DNA from: Streptomyces sp. TLI_171
GTDB lineage: Bacteria > Actinomycetota > Actinomycetes > Streptomycetales > Streptomycetaceae
Reading direction: 5' to 3'
DNA length: 64,000 nucleotides
NCBI RefSeq assembly: GCF_003610255.1
Contig: NZ_RAPS01000001.1
Location: 6,599,001-6,663,000 of the forward strand
The notes beneath the pieces were generated by a model that saw only the letters and a program-made list of their open reading frames with translations, searched no databases and was not told the origin of the DNA. The translations under genes and the position numbers were made by a program. How positions within the stretch are numbered: position 1 is the stretch's first letter; every line of letters starts with the position of its first letter. Of the stretch, positions 1 through 8,758 are shown piece by piece.

Positions 1-1
1 C

Positions 2-445
2 GCCGTGGAGGCCGCGCGCCGCTACCAGGCGGTGCCCGCCGTGGAGTTGGACGCACTGCTGGACCGCCGGCACCGGGTGAACAACGGCACGCCCCGCCCG
101 ATCACCGTGCACCAGCACCTGCTGGACGAGCAGCCGGAGCTGGTCGCGCGCTTCCTGGCGGTGCTGCTGCGGGCCGCCGACTGGGCGGCCGACCGGCCCG
201 CGGAGGTGGCTCGCATCCTCGGCGCGGAGACCGGCGCCGGCCCCGAGGGCGTCGCCGGGGCGTACGCCGCCGGCGGGCACCGCACCCTGCACCCGGACCT
301 GTCCGAGCAGCGTCTGGACCTGCTCGCCCAGCAGGAGCGCTTCCTGCACGCCCACGGCTTCCTGGCCGACCGGGTGGACGTGCTGGCCTGGGCCGACCCC
401 GCCCCGCTGGCCGCCGCCCGCGCCCTGCTCGCCGCCCGCCCCTGA
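2..445 (+). CDS. SsuA-like ABC substrate-binding protein, C-terminal part (5' end outside window)
   Basis: The reading frame is open from the left edge, so only the last 148 residues are present and the start codon is upstream. The layout (a segment with NNGTPRPITVH, then a helix with QPELVARFLAVLLRAADWAADRP and a C-terminal GGH...LLAQQERFLHAHGFL) is that of the second lobe of SsuA/TauA-type substrate-binding proteins. It resembles the lobe of the leaderless SsuA-like protein at 3186-4094. It lies 41 bp before a genuine SsuA lipoprotein gene, so it is probably the first gene of the sulfonate operon. Whether it has a signal peptide cannot be seen. Confidence 0.6.
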   Translation, partial: AVEAARRYQAVPAVELDALLDRRHRVNNGTPRPITVHQHLLDEQPELVARFLAVLLRAADWAADRPAEVARILGAETGAGPEGVAGAYAAGGHRTLHPDLSEQRLDLLAQQERFLHAHGFLADRVDVLAWADPAPLAAARALLAARP

Positions 446-486
446 CCCCCGCCCCTGACCCCTGCTGCACCCCGTTGAGGAGAACC

Positions 487-1515
487 ATGCGCACCCCCGT
501 CCGTCTCGCCGCCACCGCCACCGCCCTGACCGCCGCCGCACTGATCCTGACCGCCTGCGGCTCGTCCGCGAAGAACGCCTCGGCGTCCGCCGACGGCAAG
601 AGCGGCGCCGAGGTGGTGCTGAGAGTGCCCGACCCCGGCAACTCCGGGTTCCTCGCCAAGGGGAAGCAGGACGGCTCGCTGGACCGGGCGCTGGCCGCCG
701 TGCACGCCAAGGTGGCGTGGACCGGCAGCGCCGGGCCCTTCGCCCCCGCCGCGCAGGCGCTGAACGCCGATCAGCTGGACGTCGCCCAGGGCTCGATCAC
801 CTCGGCGGTGGCCGCGCTCGCCCAGAAGCCCGGGTTCAAGCTGTTCGCGCAGACCGCGCCCGACGAGGCCGGCGAGGGCATCCTGGTGAAGAACGGCTCG
901 CCGATCAAGGAGGTCAAGGACCTGGTCGGCAAGAAGGTCGCGGTCTCCCAGGGCGGCACCTCCGAGTACCTGCTGCTGAAGGCCCTGGAGAAGAACGGCA
1001 TTCCGGTCGACCAGGTGCAGCGGGTCTACCTGCGCGCCGACCAGACCTCCGGGGTGTTCAACTCCGGGCAGGTCGACGCCTGGGCGACCTGGGGCACCTT
1101 CTCCATCCCGGCCATCGCCAACGCGGGCGCCCACTTCCTGGTCAACGGCAAGGCCGTCGGCAGCGACAACTACGCGGTGTGGGCCGCGCGTTCGGCGTTC
1201 GCCGAGCAGCACCCCGAGGTGCTGAAGGCGTTCTACGGCTACCTGCACGAGAACGGCGCGAAGGAGAAGGCCGACCCCGCCGCCTACCTCAACGTGTTCA
1301 CCGACGCCGGCCCGACCGCGGTGACCGCCGCCGAGAAGGAGATCGCCGTCGACTTCGGCAAGCAGCGCGCCGTCGACTCCCCGATCACCGACGCCGACAC
1401 CGCCCGGTTCGGCGTGGTCGCCAAGTTCTACGCCGACCAGGGCGTCACCAAGACCCTGGTCGACGTCAAGCCCTACCTGATCGACGTCAACTCCCTCGCC
1501 GGGAGCGCGAAGTGA
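487..1515 (+). CDS. ssuA: Aliphatic sulfonate ABC transporter, substrate-binding lipoprotein
   Basis: A 342-residue SsuA/NMT1-type binding protein that should capture sulfonates outside the membrane and hand them to the SsuC permease. The N-terminus is a lipoprotein signal: Arg-rich start, hydrophobic stretch and lipobox LTAC with the lipidated Cys at residue 24, followed by GSSAKNAS. The ATG at 487 is chosen because GAGGAGA lies 5-10 bases upstream; a TTG twelve bases earlier lacks one. The body shows the family pattern (KDLVGKKVAVSQGGTSEYLL, then RADQTSGVFNSGQVDAWATW). Its stop codon overlaps the permease start by 4 bases, indicating translational coupling. Confidence 0.88.
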   Translation: MRTPVRLAATATALTAAALILTACGSSAKNASASADGKSGAEVVLRVPDPGNSGFLAKGKQDGSLDRALAAVHAKVAWTGSAGPFAPAAQALNADQLDVAQGSITSAVAALAQKPGFKLFAQTAPDEAGEGILVKNGSPIKEVKDLVGKKVAVSQGGTSEYLLLKALEKNGIPVDQVQRVYLRADQTSGVFNSGQVDAWATWGTFSIPAIANAGAHFLVNGKAVGSDNYAVWAARSAFAEQHPEVLKAFYGYLHENGAKEKADPAAYLNVFTDAGPTAVTAAEKEIAVDFGKQRAVDSPITDADTARFGVVAKFYADQGVTKTLVDVKPYLIDVNSLAGSAK

Positions 1516-2438
1516 CCGGCGCAGCGGGAGCCGTGGCGGCGCAGGCCGGGGCGGGGCGGACGGCGGCGGCGGGGCCCGGCGCCGGGGCGCCGGCGAGCGC
1601 CACCGAGCAGGCCCGGGCGGCGGGACTGGTCGCGCCGCGGGCCCGCACCGCCGCCGCCAGGCCGCGCGGCGTCTCGCTCGCGCTGCGCACCCTCGGCCCG
1701 CTCGCCCTGCTGGCGGCCTGGCAGCTCTCCGCCGCGACCGGCGCACTCACCCCCGACGTGCTCGCCTCGCCCGGCCAGGTCCTCCAGGCCGTACGGGAGT
1801 TGTGGGGCAACGGGCAGCTGGCCGACGCGCTGTCCACCTCGCTGACCCGGGCCGCCCTCGGCCTGCTGTTCGGCGCCGGCGCCGGACTGGTGCTCGGCGT
1901 GGTCACCGGCTTCTTCCGGCTGGGCGAGGAACTGCTCGACTCCGCCGTCCAGGTGCTGCGCACCGTCCCGTTCCTGGCCCTGGTGCCGCTGTTCATGGTG
2001 TGGTTCGGCATCACCGAGACCGCCAAGATCGCCCTGATCGGCGTCGCCACCTCCTTCCCGATGTACGTCTCCGCGTCCGGCGGCGTCCGCAACACCGACC
2101 GGAAGCTGGTCGAGGCGATGCGCAGCTTCGGGCTGTCCCGCTGGGCGATCGTCCGCGAGGTGGTGCTGCCCGGCGCGCTCCCCGCGCTGCTCTCCGGGCT
2201 GCGGCTGTCGATGACGCTCAGCGTGATCGCGCTGATCGCCGCCGAGGAGATCAACTCCACCGAGGGGATCGGCTACCTGATGGCCCAGGCGCAGAACTTC
2301 TCCCGCACCGACGTGCTGGCCGTGTGCATCCTGATCTACGGCCTGCTCGGCCTGGCCGCCGACGGCGCGGTCCGGGTGCTGGAGCGCGCCCTGATGCCCT
2401 GGCGTCCCGCCCGGGCCCGGACGGGGGCCGGACGATGA
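1512..2438 (+). CDS. ssuC: Sulfonate ABC transporter permease
   Basis: A 308-residue inner-membrane permease of the BPD_transp_1 family. The first ~55 residues are an unusual Ala/Arg/Gly-rich cytoplasmic extension. After it come about six hydrophobic segments and the EAA loop that docks on the ATPase (EAMRSFGLSRW...VVLPGALP, about residues 201-225). The GTG start overlaps the ssuA stop (GTGA), and the stop overlaps the ATPase start (ATGA), so the three transporter genes are coupled. The specificity for sulfonates is inferred from the SsuD gene downstream. Confidence 0.87.
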   Translation: MTGAAGAVAAQAGAGRTAAAGPGAGAPASATEQARAAGLVAPRARTAAARPRGVSLALRTLGPLALLAAWQLSAATGALTPDVLASPGQVLQAVRELWGNGQLADALSTSLTRAALGLLFGAGAGLVLGVVTGFFRLGEELLDSAVQVLRTVPFLALVPLFMVWFGITETAKIALIGVATSFPMYVSASGGVRNTDRKLVEAMRSFGLSRWAIVREVVLPGALPALLSGLRLSMTLSVIALIAAEEINSTEGIGYLMAQAQNFSRTDVLAVCILIYGLLGLAADGAVRVLERALMPWRPARARTGAGR

Positions 2439-3157
2439 GCACCCCCGCCGTCCACGTCCGCGGCCTGCGACGGGTGTTCGGCGCCCGCGCGGTGCTCGAC
2501 GGCATCGACCTGGACATCGCCCGCGGCGAGTTCCTCGCCCTGCTCGGCGCCTCCGGCACCGGCAAGACCACCCTGCTGCGCATCCTCGGCGCCCTCGACC
2601 GCGCCGACGAGGGCACCGTGCTGGTCCCGCCCTCGCGCACCGTGGTGTTCCAGGAGCCCCGGCTGATCCCGTCCAAGCGGGTGCTCGGCAACGTCGTCGT
2701 CGGCCTGCCGCGCGGCGCCGCCACCCGGGAGACCGGACGGCGCGCGCTGGCCGAGGTCGGCCTCGCCGACCACGCCGGGGCCTGGCCCGGCACCCTGTCC
2801 GGCGGCGAGGCCCAGCGCGCCGCGCTCGCCCGGGCCCTGGTCCGCGAACCCGAACTGCTGCTGCTGGACGAGCCGTTCGCGGCCCTGGACGCGCTCACCC
2901 GGCTGCGCATGCAGGACCTGGTCGGCGAACTCTGCCGCCAGCACCGCCCCGCCGTCCTGCTGGTCACCCACGACGTCGACGAGGCGATCCGGCTGGCCGA
3001 CCGGGTCGCCGTGCTGCGCGACGGCGCGCTGGTCCGCGACGAGACCGTCACCGTCGAACGCCCCCGGGACCCGTCCGACCCCGGGTTCGCGGCCCTGCGC
3101 CGCCGCCTGCTGACCGACCTCGGCGTGCACGAACCGGCCCATCCCAACGCTTCCTGA
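2435..3157 (+). CDS. ssuB: Sulfonate ABC transporter ATP-binding protein
   Basis: A 240-residue ABC ATPase that powers the SsuC permease. All motifs are visible: Walker A GASGTGKT (38-45), Q-loop VFQEPR, signature LSGGEAQ (121-127), Walker B LLLLDEP (141-147) and the H-loop His in LLVTHDVDEA. The length and the short helical domain match SsuB/TauB. The start ATG overlaps the permease stop by 4 bases. Confidence 0.9.
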   Translation: MSTPAVHVRGLRRVFGARAVLDGIDLDIARGEFLALLGASGTGKTTLLRILGALDRADEGTVLVPPSRTVVFQEPRLIPSKRVLGNVVVGLPRGAATRETGRRALAEVGLADHAGAWPGTLSGGEAQRAALARALVREPELLLLDEPFAALDALTRLRMQDLVGELCRQHRPAVLLVTHDVDEAIRLADRVAVLRDGALVRDETVTVERPRDPSDPGFAALRRRLLTDLGVHEPAHPNAS

Positions 3158-3185
3158 CGCACCATCAGCTAGGAGAACCCCCGAC

Positions 3186-4094
3186 ATGACCATCACCCTG
3201 GGCGTCCACCGCTCCAACCCCTCGCTCTACCACCTGGCCCGCCTCGACTACCTGCAGCAGGAGCTCGCCCCGCTCGGCGAGAGTGCCGCGTTCCACCACT
3301 ACAGCGACGGCACCCGGACCGGCGCCCTGCTCGCCGACGGCACCATCGACTTCGGCGGCACCGGCTCCACCCCGCCGGTCACCGCGCAGGCCGCCGGGCA
3401 CGACATCGTCTACACCGCCGTCTCCGCACCGCGGCACGGCCACGGCGCCCTGCTGGTCGCCGCAGACGGCCCGATCCGGACGGTGGCCGACCTCAAGGGC
3501 GCCACCGTGGTGCTCGGCATCGGCTCCTGGCAGACCCACCTGCTCGCCAAGGCGCTCCACCAGCACGGACTCTCCTACCGCGACGACGTCAGCGCCGAGC
3601 GGCCCACCGGCGAGGAGGCCGAGCGGCTGCGCAGCGGCGCCATCGCCGGCTGGATCGCCCAGGGTGCGGAACTCGCCGCCGCCCGGCGCAGCGGCGACTT
3701 CCGCGAACTCGTCGACACCACCGCGGTGATCACCGACCGCTCGGTGTTCTTCGCCCGCCGCGACCTCGCCGAGCAGCGCCCCGAGGTGGTCGCCGCGATC
3801 GTCACCGCCCTGCAGCGCGCCGACCGCTGGGCCGCCGAGCACCTCGCCGAGGCCGCCGCGTTCGCCGCCGCCGACCAGGGCGGCGAGGCCGCCGACTGGG
3901 AGGCCGCGCTCGCCGTCCTGCCCTGGCAGCTGGAGCCCGCCACCGCCGCGTTCGTCGCCGAACAGCAGGAGGCCGCCGACATCTTCCTGCAGGTCGGCTT
4001 CGTCGACCGCCCCGTCACCGTCGCCGACGCCCACCTGCCAGCGCTGGAGCAGCCCGTCGCCGAAGCCGTCGCCCGCGCGGCGCAGGGGGTCTGA
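3186..4094 (+). CDS. SsuA-like protein without a signal peptide
   Basis: A 302-residue protein with the two-lobe fold pattern of SsuA/NitT/Tau binding proteins (LADGTIDFGGTGSTPPVTAQAAG; DLKGATVVLGIGSWQTHLLAKAL; LRSGAIAGWIAQGAE). It starts directly with MTITLGVHRSNPSLYHL, so there is neither a signal peptide nor a lipobox, and the protein has no Cys at all. AGGAGA lies 12 bases before the ATG. Leaderless members of this fold include the desulfinase DszB, but DszB uses a catalytic Cys that is absent here. It may be a cytoplasmic ligand-binding partner of SsuD, or an enzyme; the function is not established. It is 5 bases from ssuD. Confidence 0.72.
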   Translation: MTITLGVHRSNPSLYHLARLDYLQQELAPLGESAAFHHYSDGTRTGALLADGTIDFGGTGSTPPVTAQAAGHDIVYTAVSAPRHGHGALLVAADGPIRTVADLKGATVVLGIGSWQTHLLAKALHQHGLSYRDDVSAERPTGEEAERLRSGAIAGWIAQGAELAAARRSGDFRELVDTTAVITDRSVFFARRDLAEQRPEVVAAIVTALQRADRWAAEHLAEAAAFAAADQGGEAADWEAALAVLPWQLEPATAAFVAEQQEAADIFLQVGFVDRPVTVADAHLPALEQPVAEAVARAAQGV

Positions 4095-4099
4095 TCCGG

Positions 4100-5167
4100 A
4101 TGGCCACCGAAGTCCTGTGGTACCTGATCCCCCGCGAGGGCCACTACCCGTGGGAGCCCGAGGGCCGCCGCCCCGTCGACCTCGGCTACCTGCAGCACCT
4201 CGCCGCCACCGTCGAACGGCTCGGCTACAGCGGCGCGCTGCTCGCCACCGACCAGTACGACGTGTGGGCGCTCGGCTCCGCACTGGCCGCCGCCACCGGG
4301 CCCGGCTTCCAGCCGCTGCTGGCCGTCCACCCGGGGCTGGTCTCGCCCACCCTGCTCGCCAAGATGGCGCTGAGCTTCGAGCACCTGCACGGCCCCGGCC
4401 GGCTGCGCTTCAACGTGGTCAACGGGTCGACCGAGCAGCTGCGCGAGTACGGGCTGCACGTCGAGCACGACGACCGCTACCGGCTGGCCGCCGAGTACTG
4501 GAGCCTGGTCAAGCGCCTCACCAGCGGCGAAGTCTTCGACCACGAGGGCGAGTTCTACCGGCTGAAGAACGCCGGTGGCTCGCTGCGCGACCTGCCGCCG
4601 CTGCGCGAGGGCCACATCCCGCTCTGGTTCGGCGGCTCCTCCCCGGCCGGCATCGAGGTCGCCGCCGAACACGTCGACGTCTACCTCACCTGGGGCGAAC
4701 CCCCGCACCTGCTCAAGGAGAAACTCGAACGCGTCCGCGAGCGGGCCGCCGCCCACGGCCGCACACTGCGGCTCGGCCTGCGCCTGCACCTGATCGTCCG
4801 CGACACCGAGGAACAGGCCTGGGCCGCCGCCGACCGCCTGCTCGACGTCACCAGCCAGGCCACCTACGCCCGCCAGCTCGGCGGCCGGCAGGCCGAGGAC
4901 GGCGTCGGCTGGCAGCGCCAGTTCCGCCAGCACGGCGGCCGGGTGCCGGCCCGCGCCCGCGAACTGGAGACCCACCCCAACCTGTGGCCGGGCATGAGCC
5001 TGTTCCGGCCCGGGCCCGGCACCGCGGTGGTCGGTTCCACCGAGCAGGTGGTCGAACGGCTCCGGGAATTCCAGGAGCTGGGCGTGGACACCTTCATCCT
5101 GTCCGGCAACCCGCTGCTCGAGGAGGCCTACCGGGTCGCCGAGACGGTGCTCCCGCAGCTGCGCTGA
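4100..5167 (+). CDS. ssuD: FMNH2-dependent alkanesulfonate monooxygenase
   Basis: A 355-residue luciferase-like TIM-barrel flavin oxidoreductase. It is colinear with SsuD, including GSRPVD-like GRRPVDLGYLQ, FNVVNGS, PLWFGGSSPAG, VDVYLTWGEPP and SPNLW-like HPNLWPGM. SsuD oxidises alkanesulfonates with FMNH2 and O2 to an aldehyde and sulfite, in the cytoplasm. No flavin reductase (SsuE) gene is seen in the window, so FMNH2 must come from elsewhere. It is the last gene of the operon and is followed by a strong terminator. Confidence 0.85.
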   Translation: MATEVLWYLIPREGHYPWEPEGRRPVDLGYLQHLAATVERLGYSGALLATDQYDVWALGSALAAATGPGFQPLLAVHPGLVSPTLLAKMALSFEHLHGPGRLRFNVVNGSTEQLREYGLHVEHDDRYRLAAEYWSLVKRLTSGEVFDHEGEFYRLKNAGGSLRDLPPLREGHIPLWFGGSSPAGIEVAAEHVDVYLTWGEPPHLLKEKLERVRERAAAHGRTLRLGLRLHLIVRDTEEQAWAAADRLLDVTSQATYARQLGGRQAEDGVGWQRQFRQHGGRVPARARELETHPNLWPGMSLFRPGPGTAVVGSTEQVVERLREFQELGVDTFILSGNPLLEEAYRVAETVLPQLR

Positions 5168-5171
5168 GGCC

Positions 5172-5208
5172 CGGGCGGGCGGCCGAACTCTCCCCGGCCG
5201 CCCGCCCG
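5172..5208. terminator. Bidirectional terminator hairpin between ssuD and the aldo/keto reductase
   Basis: A perfect 14-bp GC-only stem (5172-5185 pairing with 5195-5208) with a 9-base loop. It sits between two convergent genes that end at 5167 and 5218. Confidence 0.8.
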
Positions 5209-5217
5209 TTCACGCCC

Positions 5218-6207
5218 CTACCGGCTCAGCCGGTCGATCTCCGCCAGCTCCTCCGCGGTCAGCGGACCGGCCGCCAGCGCGTCCAGGTTCTGGTCCAGCT
5301 GCTTCACGCCGGACGCGCCGATGATCACCGACACCACCCGCTCGTCCCGCAGCACCCAGGACAGCGCCAGCTGCGCCAGGCTCTGCCCGCGGCCCTCCGC
5401 GACCTTCGCCAGCGCCCGCAGCTGGTCCAGCTTCGCCTCCGTCAGCGCCTCCTCCTTCAGGAAGTGGCCCACCGACATCCGCGACCCCGCCGGCACGTCA
5501 CCCGACAGGTAACGGTCCGTCAGCAGGCCCTGGGCCAACGGCGAGTACGCGATCAGCGAGGTCTGGGTCTCGCCCACCGCGTCCAGCAGGCCCTCCTCCG
5601 GCTGGCGGTTCAGGATCGAGTAGCTCGCCTGGTTCAGCAGGCACGGCGTGCCCAGCTCGCGCAGGATCGCCACCGCCTCCCGGTGCTGCTCCGCCGGGTA
5701 GTTCGAGATCGCCGCGTACAGCGCCCGACCCGAACGCACCGCCGTGTCCAGGGCGCCCATCGTCTCCTCCAGGGGAGTCGTCGGGTCCCAGCGGTGCGAG
5801 TAGAACACGTCGACGTAGTCCAGACCCATCCGCTCCAGCGACTGGTCCAGGCTCGCCAGCACGTACTTGCGGCTGCCGCCGTCCCCGTACGGGCCCGGCC
5901 ACATGTCGTAGCCCGCCTTCGAGGCGATGAACAGCTCGTCCCGGTACGGGCGGAAGTCCTGCGCGAACAGGTAACCGAAGTTGCGCTCCGCGCTGCCGTA
6001 CGGCGGGCCGTAGTTGTTCGCCAGGTCGAAGTGCGTCACCCCCCGGTCGAACGCCCGGCGCAGCACCGCGCGCTGCACCTCCAGCGGCTGGGTGTCACCG
6101 AAGTTGTGCCACAGGCCGAGCGAGACGGCGGGCAGCTGCACGCCGCTGCGCCCGGCGCGGCGGTAGGTCATCGAGGCATAGCGGTCGTCCGCGGCGAGGA
6201 AGCTCAT
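5218..6207 (-). CDS. Aldo/keto reductase (L-glyceraldehyde 3-phosphate reductase type)
   Basis: A 329-residue NADPH-dependent (beta/alpha)8 reductase. The catalytic tetrad is present: Asp61, Tyr66 (DLANNYGPPYG), Lys97 (IASKAGY) and His138 (VFYSHRWD). The GPPYGSAERNFG loop and the RKYV...SLERMGLDYVDVFYSHR stretch match the YghZ/Gpr subfamily, which detoxifies L-glyceraldehyde 3-phosphate and methylglyoxal. The ATG at 6207 is chosen because AGGA stands 8 bases upstream. Another in-frame ATG at 6216 has no ribosome site. The substrate is inferred from the subfamily. Confidence 0.85.
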   Translation of the reverse strand: MSFLAADDRYASMTYRRAGRSGVQLPAVSLGLWHNFGDTQPLEVQRAVLRRAFDRGVTHFDLANNYGPPYGSAERNFGYLFAQDFRPYRDELFIASKAGYDMWPGPYGDGGSRKYVLASLDQSLERMGLDYVDVFYSHRWDPTTPLEETMGALDTAVRSGRALYAAISNYPAEQHREAVAILRELGTPCLLNQASYSILNRQPEEGLLDAVGETQTSLIAYSPLAQGLLTDRYLSGDVPAGSRMSVGHFLKEEALTEAKLDQLRALAKVAEGRGQSLAQLALSWVLRDERVVSVIIGASGVKQLDQNLDALAAGPLTAEELAEIDRLSR

Positions 6208-6323
6208 AGCGAGCATCCTGCCAGGTGGGACCCGCCCACGGGACCAACGGCCCTGCCCCGGCCGACCGGCCCCGACGTACCCTGACCGGGGAGCGCGCCC
6301 GTGCGCCGCGCGAGGAGGAAGCC

Positions 6324-6782
6324 GTGTCACTGCCGGACATCACCACCCGGGCCGACCTGGAGCACGCCCTGCGGCGCTTCTACCGCGCCGCGTTCGCCGA
6401 CCCGCTGATCGGCCCCTACTTCACCGAGATCGCCCGCCTCGACCTCGACGCCCACCTCCCCCGGATCACCGACTTCTGGGAGAGCGCCCTGCTGCGCACC
6501 GGCAGCTACCGCGGCAACGCGCTCGCCCCGCACGCCGCGATGCACGCCATCAGCCCGCTGGACGCGGAACACTTCGGCCGCTGGGTCCAGCTCTGGCGCG
6601 CCACCCTCGACGGCCTCCACGCGGGCCCCGTCACCGAACGCGCCAAGGCCCAGGCCCAGCGGCTCGCCGTCGCGATGCTCCGCCGCCTCGGCCAGGGCGA
6701 CACCGACGGCGGTACCGGCGGCTTCGTCCCGCTCTCGGCCGTCCGCCTCGCCTCCGGCAGCGAAGGCATCCGCACCGCCTGA
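6324..6782 (+). CDS. Group III truncated haemoglobin
   Basis: A 152-residue globin of the 2-on-2 class, group III. Characteristic stretches are LEHALRRFYRAAFADPLIGPYF, then ITDFWESALL and APHAAMHAISPLDAEHFGRWVQLW; the haem-ligating His lies in the His70/His74 region. Such proteins bind O2 or NO and are thought to act in redox or NO chemistry. The GTG at 6324 is preceded by GAGGAGG at the right distance; the open frame extends upstream but without homology. It is divergent from the aldo/keto reductase (117 bp between starts). Confidence 0.78.
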   Translation: MSLPDITTRADLEHALRRFYRAAFADPLIGPYFTEIARLDLDAHLPRITDFWESALLRTGSYRGNALAPHAAMHAISPLDAEHFGRWVQLWRATLDGLHAGPVTERAKAQAQRLAVAMLRRLGQGDTDGGTGGFVPLSAVRLASGSEGIRTA

Positions 6783-6805
6783 GCGGCCCCGGCGTCACGC
6801 CCCCG

Positions 6806-7246
6806 TCAGGTCGCCCACTGCTCGCGCGGGCGGAGCCGGGCCAGGATCCGGTGGGCTTCGTCGCCGACCCCCGGGTCCGGGTCGGCGGCCAGCTCGTGGA
6901 GCCGGGCGACCAGGCGGTCCGCGCCCTCGGTCGTCAGCCACTGCGGGTCCCCGCCCAGGGCGGCGCCGAGTTCGTCCGCCACGTCGTCGGCCTCCACCAG
7001 GTGACGGGCCCGCAGGACGCAGCGCAGTCCGGCGGTGTCGCCGCGTTCGAGCAGGGCCGTCGCGGTCTCCTGCACCACCGCGGTGTCCCGGCCGTCCAGC
7101 AGCAGGCCGTGCAGGACGTCCGCCAGGTCCTCGATCCGCTCCGCGCCGGCCAGCCGCCGGCCGGCGGCGGCCCGCACGGACCACTCCGGGGAGCCGGCGT
7201 GCCGGAGCGCGGTACTCAGCTCGTGATCGTCGGGACGTGCTGCCAT
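6806..7246 (-). CDS. Small HEAT-repeat protein
   Basis: A 146-residue, all-helical protein with repeated HEAT-like units: residues near SPEWSVRAAAGRRLA, RDTAVVQETATALLERGD and DPDPGVGDEAHRILARL. HEAT repeats form curved protein-binding scaffolds; no catalytic motif is seen. The ATG at 7246 is preferred because AGGA lies 8 bases before it; the ATG at 7255 is too close to that sequence. It is convergent with the globin gene. The function is unknown. Confidence 0.75.
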   Translation of the reverse strand: MAARPDDHELSTALRHAGSPEWSVRAAAGRRLAGAERIEDLADVLHGLLLDGRDTAVVQETATALLERGDTAGLRCVLRARHLVEADDVADELGAALGGDPQWLTTEGADRLVARLHELAADPDPGVGDEAHRILARLRPREQWAT

Positions 7247-7336
7247 GGCCGCCATCCTGCCAGCGCGGACCGGCCCGCGACCGGGCCGGTTGCCGGTGGC
7301 GTCGAGCTCGGCGAGGGCGGCGGCAGGCCAGGGCGG

Positions 7337-8626
7337 TCAAGCAGTGGCCGAACTCGTTTTGGTGCGGGGGAGTTCAGGGCGGGAGCGCGGGCTTGGGGCG
7401 CGGAGGTCGGGAATGTGGCGGAGGCCGGTGCTGAGGGTGCTGTAGGCGGCGAGGGCGAGGAGGAGGGCGGCGTTCAGCAGGAGGACGGTGGAGGCGGCGA
7501 AGTGGTCCAGCAGGACGCCGCTGGCGAGGGGGCCGAAGGGGACGAAGAGGGCGGGGGCGATGCCGCAGGCGGTCTGGACGCGGCCGAGCAGGTGGTCGGG
7601 GACGGAGTGCAGGCGGGCGGCGGAGATCACCGCGTTGGCGGCCGGCGTGCTGAGGCTGCACAGGCCGATCAGCAGGGCGGTCAGGGCCACCCCGCCGTCC
7701 AGGGCGAGGAACGGGGTGAGCAGCGCGGTGCTCCAGCAGACCGCGAGGACCAGGGTGCGGGGGGCGAGGGTGCGGCCGGCCCGGGCGGAGAACAGCGCAC
7801 CGATCAGGTTGCCGGCGCCGGACATCGCGATGATCACGCCGTTGTGGTAGCTGCCGGACGGCGACTCGGCGCCCTGCGCGACCAGCACCACCACGATGCC
7901 GCTGAACACGAAGTTCACCAGCGCGGCGTTGACCAGCGTGTAGCGCAGGAAGGCGCTGCGCCGCACCTCGACCAGCCCGGTGGTCAGGTCGCGCAGGAAC
8001 GGCGGCCGGTCGGCCTTGGCCGGGCCGGTGCGGGGCGGCTCCTTCGGCAGCCGGACGGCGAGCACGCAGAGCGCGGACGCGGCGAAGGAGGCGGCGTCGA
8101 CCACGAACGGCAGCACGGGAGTGACGGCGTAGAGCGCAGCGCCGAGCATCGGCCCGGCGAGGGTGGCGACCGCCGAGCGGGCCTGCGCCATGGAGACGGC
8201 GGTGGTGAGCTGGCTGCGCGGCACCACGTGCCGCAGCGCGGCGGAGGCGGCGGGCCCGAACGGCGCGCTGAGCACGCTGTTGAGGACGGCGACGGCCACC
8301 GCGAGCGGCAGGCTGACCCGGTCGGCGAGCACCACGGCGGCGAACAGGGCGAGGCTGACGGCCCGGGCCAGGTCGCAGACCAGCAGCACGGTGCGCCGGC
8401 GCAGCCGGTCGACCAGCACCCCGGCGGGGAAGCTCGCGAACAGCGAGGAGACGATCTCGGCGAAGGTGACCACGCCGAAGTCGGTGATCGAGTGGGTGGC
8501 GGCGAGCAGTACCAGCGGGAGCGCGAGGTACGTCGCCTGCGAGCCGAACGCGGACAGCGCGTGGGCGAGCCACAGGCGCTGGTAGTCGGGGTTGCGGTGG
8601 AGCGGGGTGAGCGGGGCGTCTGCCAC
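7337..8626 (-). CDS. MFS transporter downstream of the lanthipeptide precursors
   Basis: A 429-residue major facilitator with about 12 hydrophobic segments in two halves. It is of the macrolide-efflux/EntS type (SAFGSQATYLALPLVLL; SLFASFPAGVLVDRLRRRTVLL; APFGPAASAALRHVVP). The GTG at 8626 has GGGAGGA 5 bases upstream. It is on the same strand as the lanKC/lanA genes and 133 bp after the last precursor, but a 17-bp stem separates them, so it may be expressed by readthrough or by its own promoter. It may export the mature peptide or give self-protection, since no ABC exporter of the AmfAB type is present; this is inferred from context. Confidence 0.82.
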   Translation of the reverse strand: MADAPLTPLHRNPDYQRLWLAHALSAFGSQATYLALPLVLLAATHSITDFGVVTFAEIVSSLFASFPAGVLVDRLRRRTVLLVCDLARAVSLALFAAVVLADRVSLPLAVAVAVLNSVLSAPFGPAASAALRHVVPRSQLTTAVSMAQARSAVATLAGPMLGAALYAVTPVLPFVVDAASFAASALCVLAVRLPKEPPRTGPAKADRPPFLRDLTTGLVEVRRSAFLRYTLVNAALVNFVFSGIVVVLVAQGAESPSGSYHNGVIIAMSGAGNLIGALFSARAGRTLAPRTLVLAVCWSTALLTPFLALDGGVALTALLIGLCSLSTPAANAVISAARLHSVPDHLLGRVQTACGIAPALFVPFGPLASGVLLDHFAASTVLLLNAALLLALAAYSTLSTGLRHIPDLRAPSPRSRPELPRTKTSSATA

Positions 8627-8662
8627 GGCGGTCCTCCCGGGTCGGGACTGGCTGCGGAACGG

Positions 8663-8700
8663 CCGAGGCGGCCGGCACCGGGGGGTGCCGGCCGCCTCGG
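8663..8700. terminator. Strong hairpin between lanA genes and the MFS gene
   Basis: A perfect 17-bp stem (8663-8679 with 8684-8700) and a GGGG loop. It lies 58 bp after the stop of the last precursor gene (minus strand) and before the MFS gene, so it probably protects or ends the abundant precursor mRNA. Confidence 0.8.
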
Positions 8701-8758
8701 GGAGGCCCGGCCGCGCCCTACGGGGGTGAGGGCGGGCCGGGTCGGCGGCGGGCCGTGC

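Noticed and set aside
3186..4094. A DszB-like desulfinase
   Set aside because: The fold and the missing signal peptide fit, but the catalytic Cys needed by DszB is absent; there is no Cys at all.
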